Notes: generated from the letters alone by a model not told the origin. Counted from the stretch's first letter, positions 7,621 through 17,168 are shown. The stretch is DNA of 64,000 nucleotides from Myroides guanonis (GCF_900114085.1 NZ_FORU01000005.1:124001-188000); one strand, 5' to 3'. Numbers and translations: made by a program.

Positions 7621-10600
7621 ATGAATATTAAAAACACTTTATTAACGGCTCTGTTAGTTTTTGCAGTGAGCTTTTTGCTTTTTGCAAATAATACTTTTAA
7701 GGCAAAGTGGTTTGATGATAAAGAAGAAGTAGCGCTTGCTCCATGTTCTCCGGTCACTCTTCCTTTCTTTGAAGGTTTTAATACTAACTCTACAACTTTT
7801 GATTGCTGGACTATTACTGATGGAAATGGTGATGCAACTTCTCCTACGGGCAGTAATATTTGGAAGCAGTATCTATCTAATCCTTATGAGGGAAGTTCTT
7901 CGATTTTTTTCAGTGGTACTGGTGCTAATACTATACATGATGATTGGTTAATTTCTCCTCCGATCACAATGAATGGTGAGATTTTTGCAATTTCATATTA
8001 TTATAAGACAGCTAACTCTGGATTGAATGAATTTGAGGTTCTTTTGTCGATTGATGGTATAGATGTAAATAAGTTTACGACTGTTGTTGAACCAGTGAAA
8101 AAGACAAATTCAACAACTTATTTAAAGAAAATTCTCTATGTAAAAGACATTGTAGGTGAAGCTCATATTGCATGGCATGTAATGTCTAAAGGGAGTACAA
8201 ATATATATGTCGATGCGGTTAGTATTGAAAAAGTAGGATGCGTTGGACCTGCTGATAATGTGCAGGTCGATGACCTAGTGAAAGATAAAGCAACTATTTC
8301 ATGGAATGATCCTAATAATATAGGATGGGAATATTTCGTACAACCTCTTGGAACTGGATCTGCTCCTGTTGGAAGTGGTAATTATACTACTAATTCAAAA
8401 GTTACTGTCACTAAAACTTCTGGGGTGGCTGGGGTGAATTTATTACCTAATACTTCTTATGAGTTTTATTTAAAGTCTAATTGTGGTGGTGGAAAAGAAA
8501 GTGTATGGTTAGGTCCGCTTGTATTTACAACTCCTTGCGATATTTTAAGTGTGCCTTTTGATGAAGGATTTAATACGGGGTCTGTAAATATTAATTGTTG
8601 GTCTATAATAGACAATGATAATAATGGGGCTACTTGGACTATTCCAACTTCAAGTTTCGGTGTATTTGAAGGAGATAGAATGATGCAGTACAACTCGAAT
8701 AACATAACTGCTAGTCATGATGATTGGTTGATTTCTCCTACTTTTAGTTTAAATCCAACAAAGTTTTATAGACTTTCTTATTATTATAAAACCGTTGAAA
8801 CTAGTAAAACTGATTTTGAGTTGTTGTTATCTACAAGTGGTATAGCATTGGGTAGTTTTAAAAAGGTATTGACCGAAGAAGTAGGTGTTAGCAGTAAGGA
8901 TTGGAAACAAGATATAATTGTTCTTGGTGCTATTTCAGGTAATGTCAATTTTGCTTGGCATGTTAAGACAAAGGCTAATGCGACTGCTCTTTATATTGAT
9001 AAAGTTGTTTTAGAAGAAATAGTTGGATGTCCTGAGCCTATGAAAGTTGATGTGAAGGATGTTAAAGAAAATAGTGTTAATCTGAATTGGATTGATGATT
9101 TTGGAAAGGAATGGGAATATGTAGTTCAGGCTTTTGGTGGAATTCCTCCAACCGATAAAACAGTAGGTGTTTCAACAACTAAAACAGAAAATATTGTTAC
9201 CCAAACGCTAGATGGGAAAGCGCTTGATGAAAACTCGATTTATGAGGCATATGTGCGTAAGAAATGTTCAGCTGATGACGTTAGTCCTTGGACAAAAGTA
9301 TTTGTGTTTAGGACGGCTTGTGGCGTGTATTCAACTCCTTTTTGGGAAGGGTTTAATATTGGAAGTGTTTCACTTCCATGTTGGACGATTATTGATGCTA
9401 ATAACGATGCTACTTCTCCTACGGGTAATAATATTTGGAAAGCAGCTACGACTAAGTATGAAGGAACTCAAGCTATGAATTTTGTAGGTAATGCAAATCA
9501 ACCTCCACACGATGATTGGTTGATTTCTCCTCGTATTAAAATGGAGGCGGGAAAGATGTATCGTTTGATTTATCATTATAGGCTATCGACTGTTGCAACG
9601 GTTGAATATGAATTTGAGGTTATGCTTTCGAATAAAGGTTTAGATCCAAAGGATTTTACCAAGGTTATTGTTCCTAGAAAAAAATATAACCCAAATATAA
9701 ATTGGGTAGAAGAATATGTGTTTTTCTCAGGTGTGTCTGGTGAGGCTAATGTTGCATGGCATATTACTTCGTCTACACCTAATACTCAATTATATGTAGA
9801 TAATGTTTTTATTGAGGAAGTTACGGGATGTCCAGAGCCATTGAATCTGAATGTGGAAGATGAGAAAGTTGATGGAGCTACTCTTAATTGGGAAGATGAC
9901 CAAGGTGGAAAGGATTGGGAATACTACGTACAAGAGAAAGGAAAGGGCGTGCCTACCAAAGCGGGTACATCAACAAACTTGAAAAAAAATGTTATAACCA
10001 CGGAACAGTCTGGTGTAGGTTTAAAACCAAATACAGATTATGAATTTTATGTTCGTACAAAATGTGCGAATGGTGAATTCAGTATGTGGAGTGGTCCAAT
10101 GGTTTTTGTAACGCTATGTGCGTCTTATAATACTCCTTTCTGGGAAGGATTTAACAAGAATTCTGAAACTACTAGATGTTGGACTATTGTAAATAAAAAT
10201 GGAGAAATTCTTCCTTTAGGTGTTACTTGGAAAGCAAGTACTTATGAGGCCCCTCAAGAGGGAAATCAAATGTTACAGTTTGGGGTGTCTGATTCTAAAA
10301 AGGAACCTTATGACGACTGGTTGATTTCACCTATCATCAATTTGGATGGAGGTACTTATGTCTTAAAATATTATTATAAAACGAGTAGTTCAGCAACTCT
10401 AAGAAATGAGTTTGAAGTGTTGTTGTCTAGTGATGGAGCGGATATTTCTAAGTTTAGTACTACTGTTCTTCCTGCAAAGGATTATAAGAATGACAACTTT
10501 GAGGAACAAGTGGTGTTTATAAATGGTATTAAAGGAGATGTTAATCTAGCTTGGCATATTATATCTAAAAACACCAATTATTCTTATTTGTATCTTGATA

Positions 10601-13386
10601 ATATTAGTATTAGTAAAGTAGCAAATTGTGAAGAGCCTTATTATGTAAAAGTTACTGAGAATCCAACTGGTGGTTTTGATTTAGAGTGGCAACAGAACGG
10701 TTCTATAAACGAGTGGGAGGTTATTGTTGTAAATTATGGAGATGATGAAAGTGGAACAGCTGTTGTTAAAACAGTTGTTACAGGGACTCCAAAAACTACA
10801 ATCGTTGGGTTGGGTTCTGGACAAGCCTATACAGTGTATGTTAGGGCTAAATGTGCGGACGGAACAAATCACGGTGATTGGTCTACACCGGCGAATATCG
10901 CGGCTAAGGTGGGGGCAAATGACAATTGTGATGGTGCGATTACTATTCCTGTGAATAGTGGTTTAGAATGTGTTAAATCAGTTCCTGTATCTTTATTGGG
11001 TTCTACTGTTTCTGGTATTCCAACTGCTGGTTGTAGTGTTTCAAAAGATGTGTGGTTTGAGTTTACAGCTACTTCGTCTAATCATATGTTATATGTAAAA
11101 GATATTGTAAATCTTGCTGGGGGAGCAGCTCCATATATCTATGGAGTGCTTTATGATCAGCCTTGTACTTCTTTAGGAAGTCCATTTAACAATGAGTGTT
11201 TTTATTTCTTTCCAACTTCTACTGAGAAGATGTTTATGGGATTAACTCCTGGACAGAAGTACTATTTGAGATTATCAGGTCCTGATTCTGCTGTTTTTAA
11301 CTTGTGTATTACTACTTCTCCGAATGGGCCAATTGAAGTGAGCCCTAGTGGAGATAAGTATTCAGTGGAGGAACTTGTTAAGGATGTATTGGTGAAGTCT
11401 AGTTGTGATTTGGTTTCGAATGTTCGTTATCAAGTTGGAGATGGTAGTCCAGCTGCGCAGGCAGTAAATACTCTTGGGTATTTTAGTAAAGAAAACTCTA
11501 TTTTTCCTTTTGAAGAAGGGGTAGTCCTAGCAACAAGTGAAGTGAAATATGTACCTGGCCCTCATATTGGTGCTGATAATAACAGAGGAACTAATAAAAA
11601 TAGATGGATCGGAGATAAAGATATCAATGAAGCTATTAATGATGCGGGCGGTGGACCTTCACTTGATAAGCGTGTTACTCAGCTTGAGTTTGATTTTATT
11701 CCTATTAAGGATTCTATCAAGTTTGAATATCTATTTGCATCAAATAGTTATATAAATACATGTATGCACAACTGCGGAACAGCAGCTTTGTTTGCTGCAT
11801 GGTTAGTAGACACTACTACAGGGGAAGGACAGAACCTAGCTAAGATAAAAGGTACTAATACTTCTATCGCTATGAATAATATTCGCGATGCCAGTAAATC
11901 AAAAATTCCTTGTGAGAGTCATAATCAAGAATATTATTGGAAACACTATGCTCATGGGGTTAATAGTCCAATTGAAGCTCCAATAGACTTTGTTGGAATG
12001 ACAGTACCTATGGAGTCTGAAACGGTAAAAGTAGTAGCTGGTAGAAAATACCATATCAAACTTGCTGTAATGGATTTCTGTACGAATGATGCGCATACAT
12101 CTGCGGTCTTTTTTAATGCTTCTAGCTTTGATATTGGAAGTTTAGATCTTGGGCCTGACTTTCTTGTAGAAACTGGAACTGCTATTTGTGAAGGAGAGTC
12201 TGCAACTATCAAATCTGGTATGGGGACCGAGGATACCACTTTTGAATGGTATAGAGATGGAGAGCTAATTCCTAATGAGAATAAACCAGATCTTGAGGTT
12301 AAAGAATCGGGTAATTATAAATTAATAGCAAAATATGGTAACCTCAATTGTGAAATATCTGGTAGTGTAAAGGTAGAAATATATCCTTCGATCTCTACCG
12401 TGGTTTCCAGACCTAAGAATTTACAGTTTTGCGAGAAATCTTTTGAAGAGCAAGTTTTAGATTTAACGGAAGTTGAAAAATCAATGTTCTCAAAAGTCGA
12501 TAGAAATGATTATGATTTGGTTTATTATAATTCTCAATCGGATGCAGAGTTAGGTGTAAATCCAATTGACAAACCTGATTCTTTTAGCATTATGCCAAAT
12601 GGTGTCAATGTTCAGATTTTTATAAATATTCAGGATACAAGAACTGGGTGTACAGAAATATTTACGTTCTATTTAGTTTCAACTCCTGGTGAATTTCCTA
12701 ATGATTTTGAGGATGTTAAAGTTTGTGCAGCCTATGTTTTCCCAACGCTTAAGGATAATCAATATTATTATTTAGAACCTAATGGAGTAGGAAAGGAGTA
12801 TAAAGCTGAGGATGTGTTAGAACAACCTGGATTACATACTGTCTATGTGTTGCAAGTAAATAACGAAAAAGGGTGTTATGAAGAAACTAGTTTTGAGGTT
12901 TCTATTACAGGAGCTGTTAAAGCAGAGAGATTTGACGATTATAATTTAACTTGTAAAATACATACGCTTGCGCCACTTCCTGAATTTAATAGATATTATC
13001 TAGAGCCAGGTGGTAAAGGGATTGAATTACCTGTAGGTACTCCAATTTTAAAAGATGGAACGATTTATGTTTATGCTATTTCTGAAGATGGACTATGTGT
13101 TGATGAGAGTAGTTATTTCGTTTCTTATAATGAGTGTCCTATACAAAAAGGGATTTCTCCTAATGGAGATGGAGTAAATGATCGCTTTGAACTTTATTAC
13201 CATAACGTTGAAAGCTTGAAAGTATTTAACAGATACGGAAAGGAAGTGTACAGTTATGGTTCTGGCTATAAAGATGAATGGATGGGACAAAGTAATTCAG
13301 GTCAAAAACTACCAGATGGGACTTACTATTACGTTGTACAAACTAATGGAAAGAATCGTACTGGTTGGGTACAGATAAATAGATAA
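7621..13386 (+). CDS. Giant T9SS-secreted modular adhesin (type B sorting domain)
   Basis: A 1921-residue secreted surface protein. A signal/anchor segment (about 8-24) is followed by four copies of a roughly 260-residue unit. Each copy has a choice-of-anchor-J/cleaved-adhesin-like domain (marked by PF(W/F/D)EGFN, a Cys-Trp and DDWLISP near residues 107, 366, 630 and 898) plus a fibronectin-III-like domain (WEY/F-VQ... NTxYEFYxR). Then come a PPC-like domain (about 1100-1240, KDVWFEFTATSSNH), a choice-of-anchor-L-like domain (about 1250-1510, SIFPFEEGVVLATS), an Ig-like domain and PKD-like strands. The end (about 1839-1921, ISPNGDGVNDRF ... VFNRYGKEVY ... LPDGTYYYVV) is the gliding-motility-associated type B T9SS sorting domain. 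Export by the SprA-dependent T9SS is expected. Binding partner unknown. Confidence 0.88.
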   Translation: MNIKNTLLTALLVFAVSFLLFANNTFKAKWFDDKEEVALAPCSPVTLPFFEGFNTNSTTFDCWTITDGNGDATSPTGSNIWKQYLSNPYEGSSSIFFSGTGANTIHDDWLISPPITMNGEIFAISYYYKTANSGLNEFEVLLSIDGIDVNKFTTVVEPVKKTNSTTYLKKILYVKDIVGEAHIAWHVMSKGSTNIYVDAVSIEKVGCVGPADNVQVDDLVKDKATISWNDPNNIGWEYFVQPLGTGSAPVGSGNYTTNSKVTVTKTSGVAGVNLLPNTSYEFYLKSNCGGGKESVWLGPLVFTTPCDILSVPFDEGFNTGSVNINCWSIIDNDNNGATWTIPTSSFGVFEGDRMMQYNSNNITASHDDWLISPTFSLNPTKFYRLSYYYKTVETSKTDFELLLSTSGIALGSFKKVLTEEVGVSSKDWKQDIIVLGAISGNVNFAWHVKTKANATALYIDKVVLEEIVGCPEPMKVDVKDVKENSVNLNWIDDFGKEWEYVVQAFGGIPPTDKTVGVSTTKTENIVTQTLDGKALDENSIYEAYVRKKCSADDVSPWTKVFVFRTACGVYSTPFWEGFNIGSVSLPCWTIIDANNDATSPTGNNIWKAATTKYEGTQAMNFVGNANQPPHDDWLISPRIKMEAGKMYRLIYHYRLSTVATVEYEFEVMLSNKGLDPKDFTKVIVPRKKYNPNINWVEEYVFFSGVSGEANVAWHITSSTPNTQLYVDNVFIEEVTGCPEPLNLNVEDEKVDGATLNWEDDQGGKDWEYYVQEKGKGVPTKAGTSTNLKKNVITTEQSGVGLKPNTDYEFYVRTKCANGEFSMWSGPMVFVTLCASYNTPFWEGFNKNSETTRCWTIVNKNGEILPLGVTWKASTYEAPQEGNQMLQFGVSDSKKEPYDDWLISPIINLDGGTYVLKYYYKTSSSATLRNEFEVLLSSDGADISKFSTTVLPAKDYKNDNFEEQVVFINGIKGDVNLAWHIISKNTNYSYLYLDNISISKVANCEEPYYVKVTENPTGGFDLEWQQNGSINEWEVIVVNYGDDESGTAVVKTVVTGTPKTTIVGLGSGQAYTVYVRAKCADGTNHGDWSTPANIAAKVGANDNCDGAITIPVNSGLECVKSVPVSLLGSTVSGIPTAGCSVSKDVWFEFTATSSNHMLYVKDIVNLAGGAAPYIYGVLYDQPCTSLGSPFNNECFYFFPTSTEKMFMGLTPGQKYYLRLSGPDSAVFNLCITTSPNGPIEVSPSGDKYSVEELVKDVLVKSSCDLVSNVRYQVGDGSPAAQAVNTLGYFSKENSIFPFEEGVVLATSEVKYVPGPHIGADNNRGTNKNRWIGDKDINEAINDAGGGPSLDKRVTQLEFDFIPIKDSIKFEYLFASNSYINTCMHNCGTAALFAAWLVDTTTGEGQNLAKIKGTNTSIAMNNIRDASKSKIPCESHNQEYYWKHYAHGVNSPIEAPIDFVGMTVPMESETVKVVAGRKYHIKLAVMDFCTNDAHTSAVFFNASSFDIGSLDLGPDFLVETGTAICEGESATIKSGMGTEDTTFEWYRDGELIPNENKPDLEVKESGNYKLIAKYGNLNCEISGSVKVEIYPSISTVVSRPKNLQFCEKSFEEQVLDLTEVEKSMFSKVDRNDYDLVYYNSQSDAELGVNPIDKPDSFSIMPNGVNVQIFINIQDTRTGCTEIFTFYLVSTPGEFPNDFEDVKVCAAYVFPTLKDNQYYYLEPNGVGKEYKAEDVLEQPGLHTVYVLQVNNEKGCYEETSFEVSITGAVKAERFDDYNLTCKIHTLAPLPEFNRYYLEPGGKGIELPVGTPILKDGTIYVYAISEDGLCVDESSYFVSYNECPIQKGISPNGDGVNDRFELYYHNVESLKVFNRYGKEVYSYGSGYKDEWMGQSNSGQKLPDGTYYYVVQTNGKNRTGWVQINR

Positions 13387-13418
13387 CATTATTTTAGATT
13401 AGTCAACTAAAATAGTTT

Positions 13419-13458
13419 AAAGGGGGGTGTCACATTAGGTGATAATACCCCCTTTTTT
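13419..13458 (+). terminator. Intrinsic terminator after the adhesin
   Basis: AAAGGGGGGT (13419-13428) pairs with ACCCCCTTT, with partial inner pairing, and ends in a run of six T. It lies 33 bases after the adhesin stop. Confidence 0.8.
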
Positions 13459-13828
13459 ATGTTAGCTATTGGATAATGCTTTATTCATGAGTTTTAGTCG
13501 ATATTAAAAAGTCTGTAGAATTAATTCGGAAAGAAATACTAATAGGTTTTGAATGTTGTAGAACATGTCCTAAATCTCCATAAAAGAAAGTTTTTACTGT
13601 TTAATTATACTACGAAAATGTAAAAATGAATAAAACCACAAGTTTGAAAAGGAAGGTTATAGCAATAATTGAGATGTAAAGTCATTGATAGTAAATGTGT
13701 TGTGTTTTTGTTGTTGTTATGCGAATTCTTTTGGCACGGCATTTGTCTAGTGTATAATAGGTTTAATCAATTCTTGTTGATGCTCAAATAAGTTTTAGAT
13801 AGAGATGAGAATTTTTATAGATAGTAAT
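13459..13828. other. Long upstream region of the charged secreted protein
   Basis: Non-coding and AT-rich. Besides the sigma-54-like site at 13731-13746, it contains a small palindrome ATGTT-GTAG-AACAT at 13553-13566, about 190 bases before the predicted start site, where an enhancer-binding protein could act. Nothing else is recognised. Confidence 0.45.
13731..13746 (+). promoter_or_regulatory. Sigma-54 (RpoN) type -24/-12 promoter
   Basis: TTGGCACGGCATTTGT fits the RpoN consensus (T)TGGCACG-N4-TTGC. The GG (13733-13734) is separated by exactly ten bases from GT (13745-13746), so only the -12 GC is altered to GT. Transcription would begin about 13757, giving a leader of roughly 70 bases before the ATG at 13829. 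Activity would require an enhancer-binding protein. Confidence 0.6.
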
Positions 13829-14326
13829 ATGAAAAGAATAGTAGTTTTAGGATTAGCCATTGCAGGTTTATGGATGGCTTCCACGGTAGAGGGTTATGCG
13901 CAACGTCGCGATAGAGATGACAGAGACGATAGAGACCACAGAAAAGAATACAATAAAGACAGACACTACAAGGATAGAGATAAAGATCGAAAAGAGTATT
14001 ACAAAGATTTGCGTAAAGCAGATAAGGAATATCATAAAGATAGATATAAAGCTCATAAAAAATACCGTAAAGTAGCTTCTAGACATCATGTTCCGTCATG
14101 GGGTAATCGCCACAATTATCACGGTGATCGTCATGTGTATTTTAAAGAATACAAAACGTATTATGATCCAAGAAGAGAAGGGTATGTTTATCTAGATGGT
14201 GGTAGATGGCTTTTTTCTCCTAGTGTTCCAAAGTTCATGCTTAATGTAGATTTAGGTAGAGCTCAAATACAAATCATGCAAGATATTCCTTTGACTGTAC
14301 GTCCAGAGGTTTATTACAGACGATAA
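13829..14326 (+). CDS. Secreted, highly charged Asp/Arg/Lys/His/Tyr-rich protein
   Basis: A 165-residue exported protein of no recognised family. A signal peptide (about 1-25, hydrophobic core VVLGLAIAGLWMA, cleavage near GYAQ) is followed by an extremely charged region. This starts with DRD/DDR repeats and continues as KDR/KEY/HKDRY repeats up to about residue 85. The C-terminal third is different and looks folded (YDPRREGYVYLDGGRWLFSP ... DIPLTVRPEVYYRR). An upstream in-frame ATG at 13805 would add eight residues before the signal peptide and was not chosen. It has its own sigma-54-like promoter and terminator, so it is monocistronic. A cell-envelope or stress-related role is a guess. Metal or polyanion binding by the His/Asp/Arg tract is equally possible. 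Confidence 0.75.
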   Translation: MKRIVVLGLAIAGLWMASTVEGYAQRRDRDDRDDRDHRKEYNKDRHYKDRDKDRKEYYKDLRKADKEYHKDRYKAHKKYRKVASRHHVPSWGNRHNYHGDRHVYFKEYKTYYDPRREGYVYLDGGRWLFSPSVPKFMLNVDLGRAQIQIMQDIPLTVRPEVYYRR

Positions 14327-14350
14327 TAAAATGAATATGTTTTACATTAA

Positions 14351-14375
14351 AAAGGGAGGCTATTAGCCTCCCTTT
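14351..14375 (+). terminator. Intrinsic terminator
   Basis: A 10-12 bp perfect stem AAAGGGAGGC/GCCTCCCTTT with a 5-base loop and modest T-rich tail, 24 bases after the charged-protein stop. Confidence 0.8.
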
Positions 14376-14658
14376 ATTGTTTTAGTTTCTTTTTAAAGAA
14401 TAGCACTATTTAATTTCAATGCTTTTTATAGTTGAAGATATGGGAATCGCTTTTACGCTTTCTTCTTGATAAAGAAATAACATATCGCTGGTTTTATTAT
14501 CGACTACCGACCACCAAAAAAACGAACAACGAACATCAAACAACGAGAACTAATGATGTTAAGAAATTGTTTAAGAAGCTAGGTTTAACTGTTTTAACAG
14601 CGATAGTGTGCTGATAAATGATTATGTTTAGAATATTATTAATTCAAAAGCTATATTT
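14376..14658. other. Intergenic region before the aldehyde dehydrogenase
   Basis: Together with the terminator this makes a 332-base gap. A 60-codon frame at 14432 has a low-complexity product and no supporting features. A TATGTTTA near 14620 is only a weak promoter match. Nothing else recognised. Confidence 0.4.
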
Positions 14659-16164
14659 ATGAGTACAAAAGTGAATATGCCGCAATTCAAAAAGAGTTAT
14701 GGCAACTATATTAATGGGGAGTTTATAGCTCCTGTAAATGGAAAATATTTTGATGTTATTACCCCTATAGACGGTAGTGTAATGACACAAGCGGCTCATT
14801 CGTCTGGAGAGGATTTAGAATTGGCGGTGAATGCAGCACATAAAGCTTTCGAAACTTGGGGACGTACTTCTTCTACTGAACGCAGTATTATCCTAAATAA
14901 GATTGCAGATAGAATTGAACAGAATTTAGAATATATAGCGGCTGTTGAAACAGTTGATAATGGAAAACCGATTAGAGAGACTCTAAATGCTGATATACCT
15001 TTGGCTATTGATCATTTTAGATACTTTGCAGGGGTTATTCGAGCAGAAGAGGGGTCTTTGTCTGAATTGGATGAAAATACGGTCTCATTAATCGTAAATG
15101 AGCCTTTGGGAGTGGTTGCACAGATTATTCCGTGGAACTTTCCAATTTTAATGGCTGTTTGGAAGTTAGCTCCTGCTCTTGCTGCGGGAAATTGCGTGGT
15201 GTTGAAACCCGCTGAAAGTACTCCTATTTCTATTTTAGTCCTTTTTGAATTGATTGGAGATTTACTTCCTCCTGGGGTTGTAAATATTGTAAATGGTTTT
15301 GGGTCGGAGCTAGGTAAGAAGTTGGTTACCAATCCCAAAGTGTCTAAAGCTGCTTTTACGGGTTCTACCGCAACGGGACGTTTAGTGATGCAATACGCTA
15401 CAGAGAACATTATTCCTGTTACTTTAGAGTTGGGTGGAAAGTCTCCAAACATCTTTTTTGAGTCTGTGATGGATCACGATGATGATTATTTGGATAAGGC
15501 TATTGAAGGGGCCGTTTTATTTGCCTTGAATCAGGGGGAAATTTGTACATGTCCTTCTCGTTTGTTGATCCAAGAGAGTATTTATGATAAATTCATTGCG
15601 CGTGTTATCGAACGTGTGAATGCTATTAAAGCGGGTAATCCTTTAGATACGACTACGATGATTGGAGCGCAGGCTTCAAAAATTCAATATGATAAGATTG
15701 CTTCTTATATCAAATTAGGTAAGGAAGAAGGCGCTGAGGTATTAACTGGAGGTGATGTAAATAATTTGGAAGGTGATTTAGCTACTGGATACTATATTAA
15801 ACCAACGCTGTTCAAAGGGCATAATAAGATGCGTATTTTCCAAGAGGAGATCTTTGGACCTGTATTGGCAGTAACGACCTTTAAAGATGAGAAAGAGGCT
15901 TTAGAAATTGCGAATGATACTATTTATGGATTGGGTGCTGGTGTGTGGACACGTGATGCGCATCAGTTGTATCAAATTCCAAGGGGTATTCAAGCGGGGC
16001 GTGTTTGGGTGAATCAATATCACAGTTATCCGGCTGGTGCTCCGTTTGGTGGTTATAAGCAATCGGGTATCGGTCGTGAGAACCACAAAATGATGTTGGA
16101 TTATTATCGACAGACTAAGAATATGTTGATTTCATACAGTAAGAAAAAATTAGGTTTCTTCTAA
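14659..16164 (+). CDS. NAD(P)-dependent aldehyde dehydrogenase (acetaldehyde dehydrogenase type)
   Basis: A 501-residue soluble enzyme of the ALDH superfamily that oxidises an aldehyde to the acid. Visible landmarks are the PWNFP cofactor-binding motif (158-162), [15 protein letters not shown] (233-240), general base E257 in LELGGKSP, and catalytic C296 in [11 protein letters not shown]. The C-terminal [13 protein letters not shown] is also present. Length is typical. It is followed after 13 bases by a DUF779 gene. That pairing is characteristic of the AldB/ExaC group acting on acetaldehyde and other short aldehydes, so this substrate range is the best guess. No AraC-type activator lies next to it here. 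Confidence 0.9.
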   Translation: MSTKVNMPQFKKSYGNYINGEFIAPVNGKYFDVITPIDGSVMTQAAHSSGEDLELAVNAAHKAFETWGRTSSTERSIILNKIADRIEQNLEYIAAVETVDNGKPIRETLNADIPLAIDHFRYFAGVIRAEEGSLSELDENTVSLIVNEPLGVVAQIIPWNFPILMAVWKLAPALAAGNCVVLKPAESTPISILVLFELIGDLLPPGVVNIVNGFGSELGKKLVTNPKVSKAAFTGSTATGRLVMQYATENIIPVTLELGGKSPNIFFESVMDHDDDYLDKAIEGAVLFALNQGEICTCPSRLLIQESIYDKFIARVIERVNAIKAGNPLDTTTMIGAQASKIQYDKIASYIKLGKEEGAEVLTGGDVNNLEGDLATGYYIKPTLFKGHNKMRIFQEEIFGPVLAVTTFKDEKEALEIANDTIYGLGAGVWTRDAHQLYQIPRGIQAGRVWVNQYHSYPAGAPFGGYKQSGIGRENHKMMLDYYRQTKNMLISYSKKKLGFF

Positions 16165-16177
16165 AAAAACAAATATT

Positions 16178-16558
16178 ATGGGAACTGTAAAACGATTAGA
16201 TGCAACAGATAAGGCTAAGGAGCTGATTCGAGAATTAGCGGATGAGTTTGGTGATTTAATGTTTTACCAAGCTGGAGGATGTTGTGAGGGTACACAACCA
16301 ATGTGTTATATGAAAGGGGATTATATTCCTCGAACGGCAGATGTGAAAATCGGTTCCGTTTGCGGTTATGAGTTTTGGGTAGACCGTGATTTGTTTGAGT
16401 ATTGGAAAAATGCGCATTTTACATTGGATGTGCTAGATGGTTTTGGTACTGGTGGTTTCTCTTTGGAAATGCCTAGAGGCAAAACGTTTAAAGTGCATTA
16501 CCGCATTTTCTCTCCAGAGGAATTGGAACAGTTGGAAGAACTTACCTACTTTGAATAA
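16178..16558 (+). CDS. DUF779 protein, aldehyde dehydrogenase partner
   Basis: A 126-residue protein matching DUF779 in sequence and context. Key features are the conserved GGCCEG(T/S)xPMC motif, with C35, C36 and C43, a further C62, and the DGFGTGGFSLE segment. The family is nearly always encoded beside AldB-like aldehyde dehydrogenases, as here with a 13-base gap and a shared terminator. The vicinal cysteines suggest a redox or metal function. The biochemical role is not established and should not be over-interpreted. Confidence 0.9.
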   Translation: MGTVKRLDATDKAKELIRELADEFGDLMFYQAGGCCEGTQPMCYMKGDYIPRTADVKIGSVCGYEFWVDRDLFEYWKNAHFTLDVLDGFGTGGFSLEMPRGKTFKVHYRIFSPEELEQLEELTYFE

Positions 16559-16561
16559 TAT

Positions 16562-16594
16562 AACAAAGGCTGTCCGATTAAGACAGCCTTTGTT
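16562..16594. terminator. Intrinsic terminator (13-bp perfect stem)
   Basis: AACAAAGGCTGTC (16562-16574) pairs perfectly with 16582-16594 around a 7-base loop, followed by a T-rich tract. It ends the aldehyde dehydrogenase operon. It also lies just past the end of the convergent minus-strand operon and can serve both. Confidence 0.85.
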
Positions 16595-16612
16595 GTTTTT
16601 ATGAAGAGGGAT

Positions 16613-17161
16613 TTAGTCAAAAACCGTTCCTCCTATACCTAATCCCATTGTAGTGTAAGGCGTATGTTGTTTTAAAGAAAAACCGTGATCTGCTATAAAA
16701 GCGAAAATGCGAATACTTTCTTGTGATTCAATACCTATTTGATAGTGTTGATACATACCATTTTTATTTCCTTTTCCAATAGCGGTATTCCATCCTGCTA
16801 TAAATTTCCCATAAAGTCTTGTGTCTTCACCAATTAGTGGAGCTAAAGAAATACTTCCTCCAATGGGTGTCGTTACTGTTTTATCTGCAATATTGATTTG
16901 TAACCCCAAGTGAGCACCTACGCGAAACCATTCTTTATAGGTAATTCCATATTCGTATTGAGCAGCTATTCCTGCTAATACAAATTTTGTAGGTTCTACC
17001 CAATGATTTTGAGAATTGAAATATGGATTGTCAATAGAGTTTGGGTTGAATAATATACTAATATCAGCTCCTAAAATAGGTTTCCAATTTTTGTCGATGT
17101 ATTCTTGAGAGTATGAAGAAAACGAGAATAGAGCGCTGGCTATGAGTACGAAAAGGCGCAT
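16613..17161 (-). CDS. Exported protein, probable small outer-membrane beta-barrel
   Basis: A 182-residue protein beginning with a clear signal peptide (MRLFVLIASALFSFSSYSQ). The mature part alternates hydrophobic and polar residues with frequent glycine and aromatic ends (FVLAGIAAQYEYGITY, FRVGAHLGLQINI, LYGKFIAGWNTAIG), as in small outer-membrane barrels. The frame extends upstream to a GTG at 17176 overlapping truB. The ATG at 17161 gives a proper signal peptide and lies 7 bases after the truB stop, so it was chosen. It is the last gene of the ftsX-uppP-truB operon. No specific family is recognised. Confidence 0.6.
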   Translation of the reverse strand: MRLFVLIASALFSFSSYSQEYIDKNWKPILGADISILFNPNSIDNPYFNSQNHWVEPTKFVLAGIAAQYEYGITYKEWFRVGAHLGLQINIADKTVTTPIGGSISLAPLIGEDTRLYGKFIAGWNTAIGKGNKNGMYQHYQIGIESQESIRIFAFIADHGFSLKQHTPYTTMGLGIGGTVFD

Positions 17162-17168
17162 ATTGAAA

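Noticed and set aside
7621..10620. Possible CRISPR or tandem DNA repeat in the adhesin gene
   Set aside because: The repeats are about 780 bases, divergent at DNA level and correspond to protein domains.
14432..14614. 60-codon open frame before the aldehyde dehydrogenase gene
   Set aside because: Composition (runs of T, K, N) and absence of any family feature suggest non-coding DNA.
15012..15452. 146-codon open frame antisense to the aldehyde dehydrogenase
   Set aside because: A shadow of a strongly supported gene; no independent signals.
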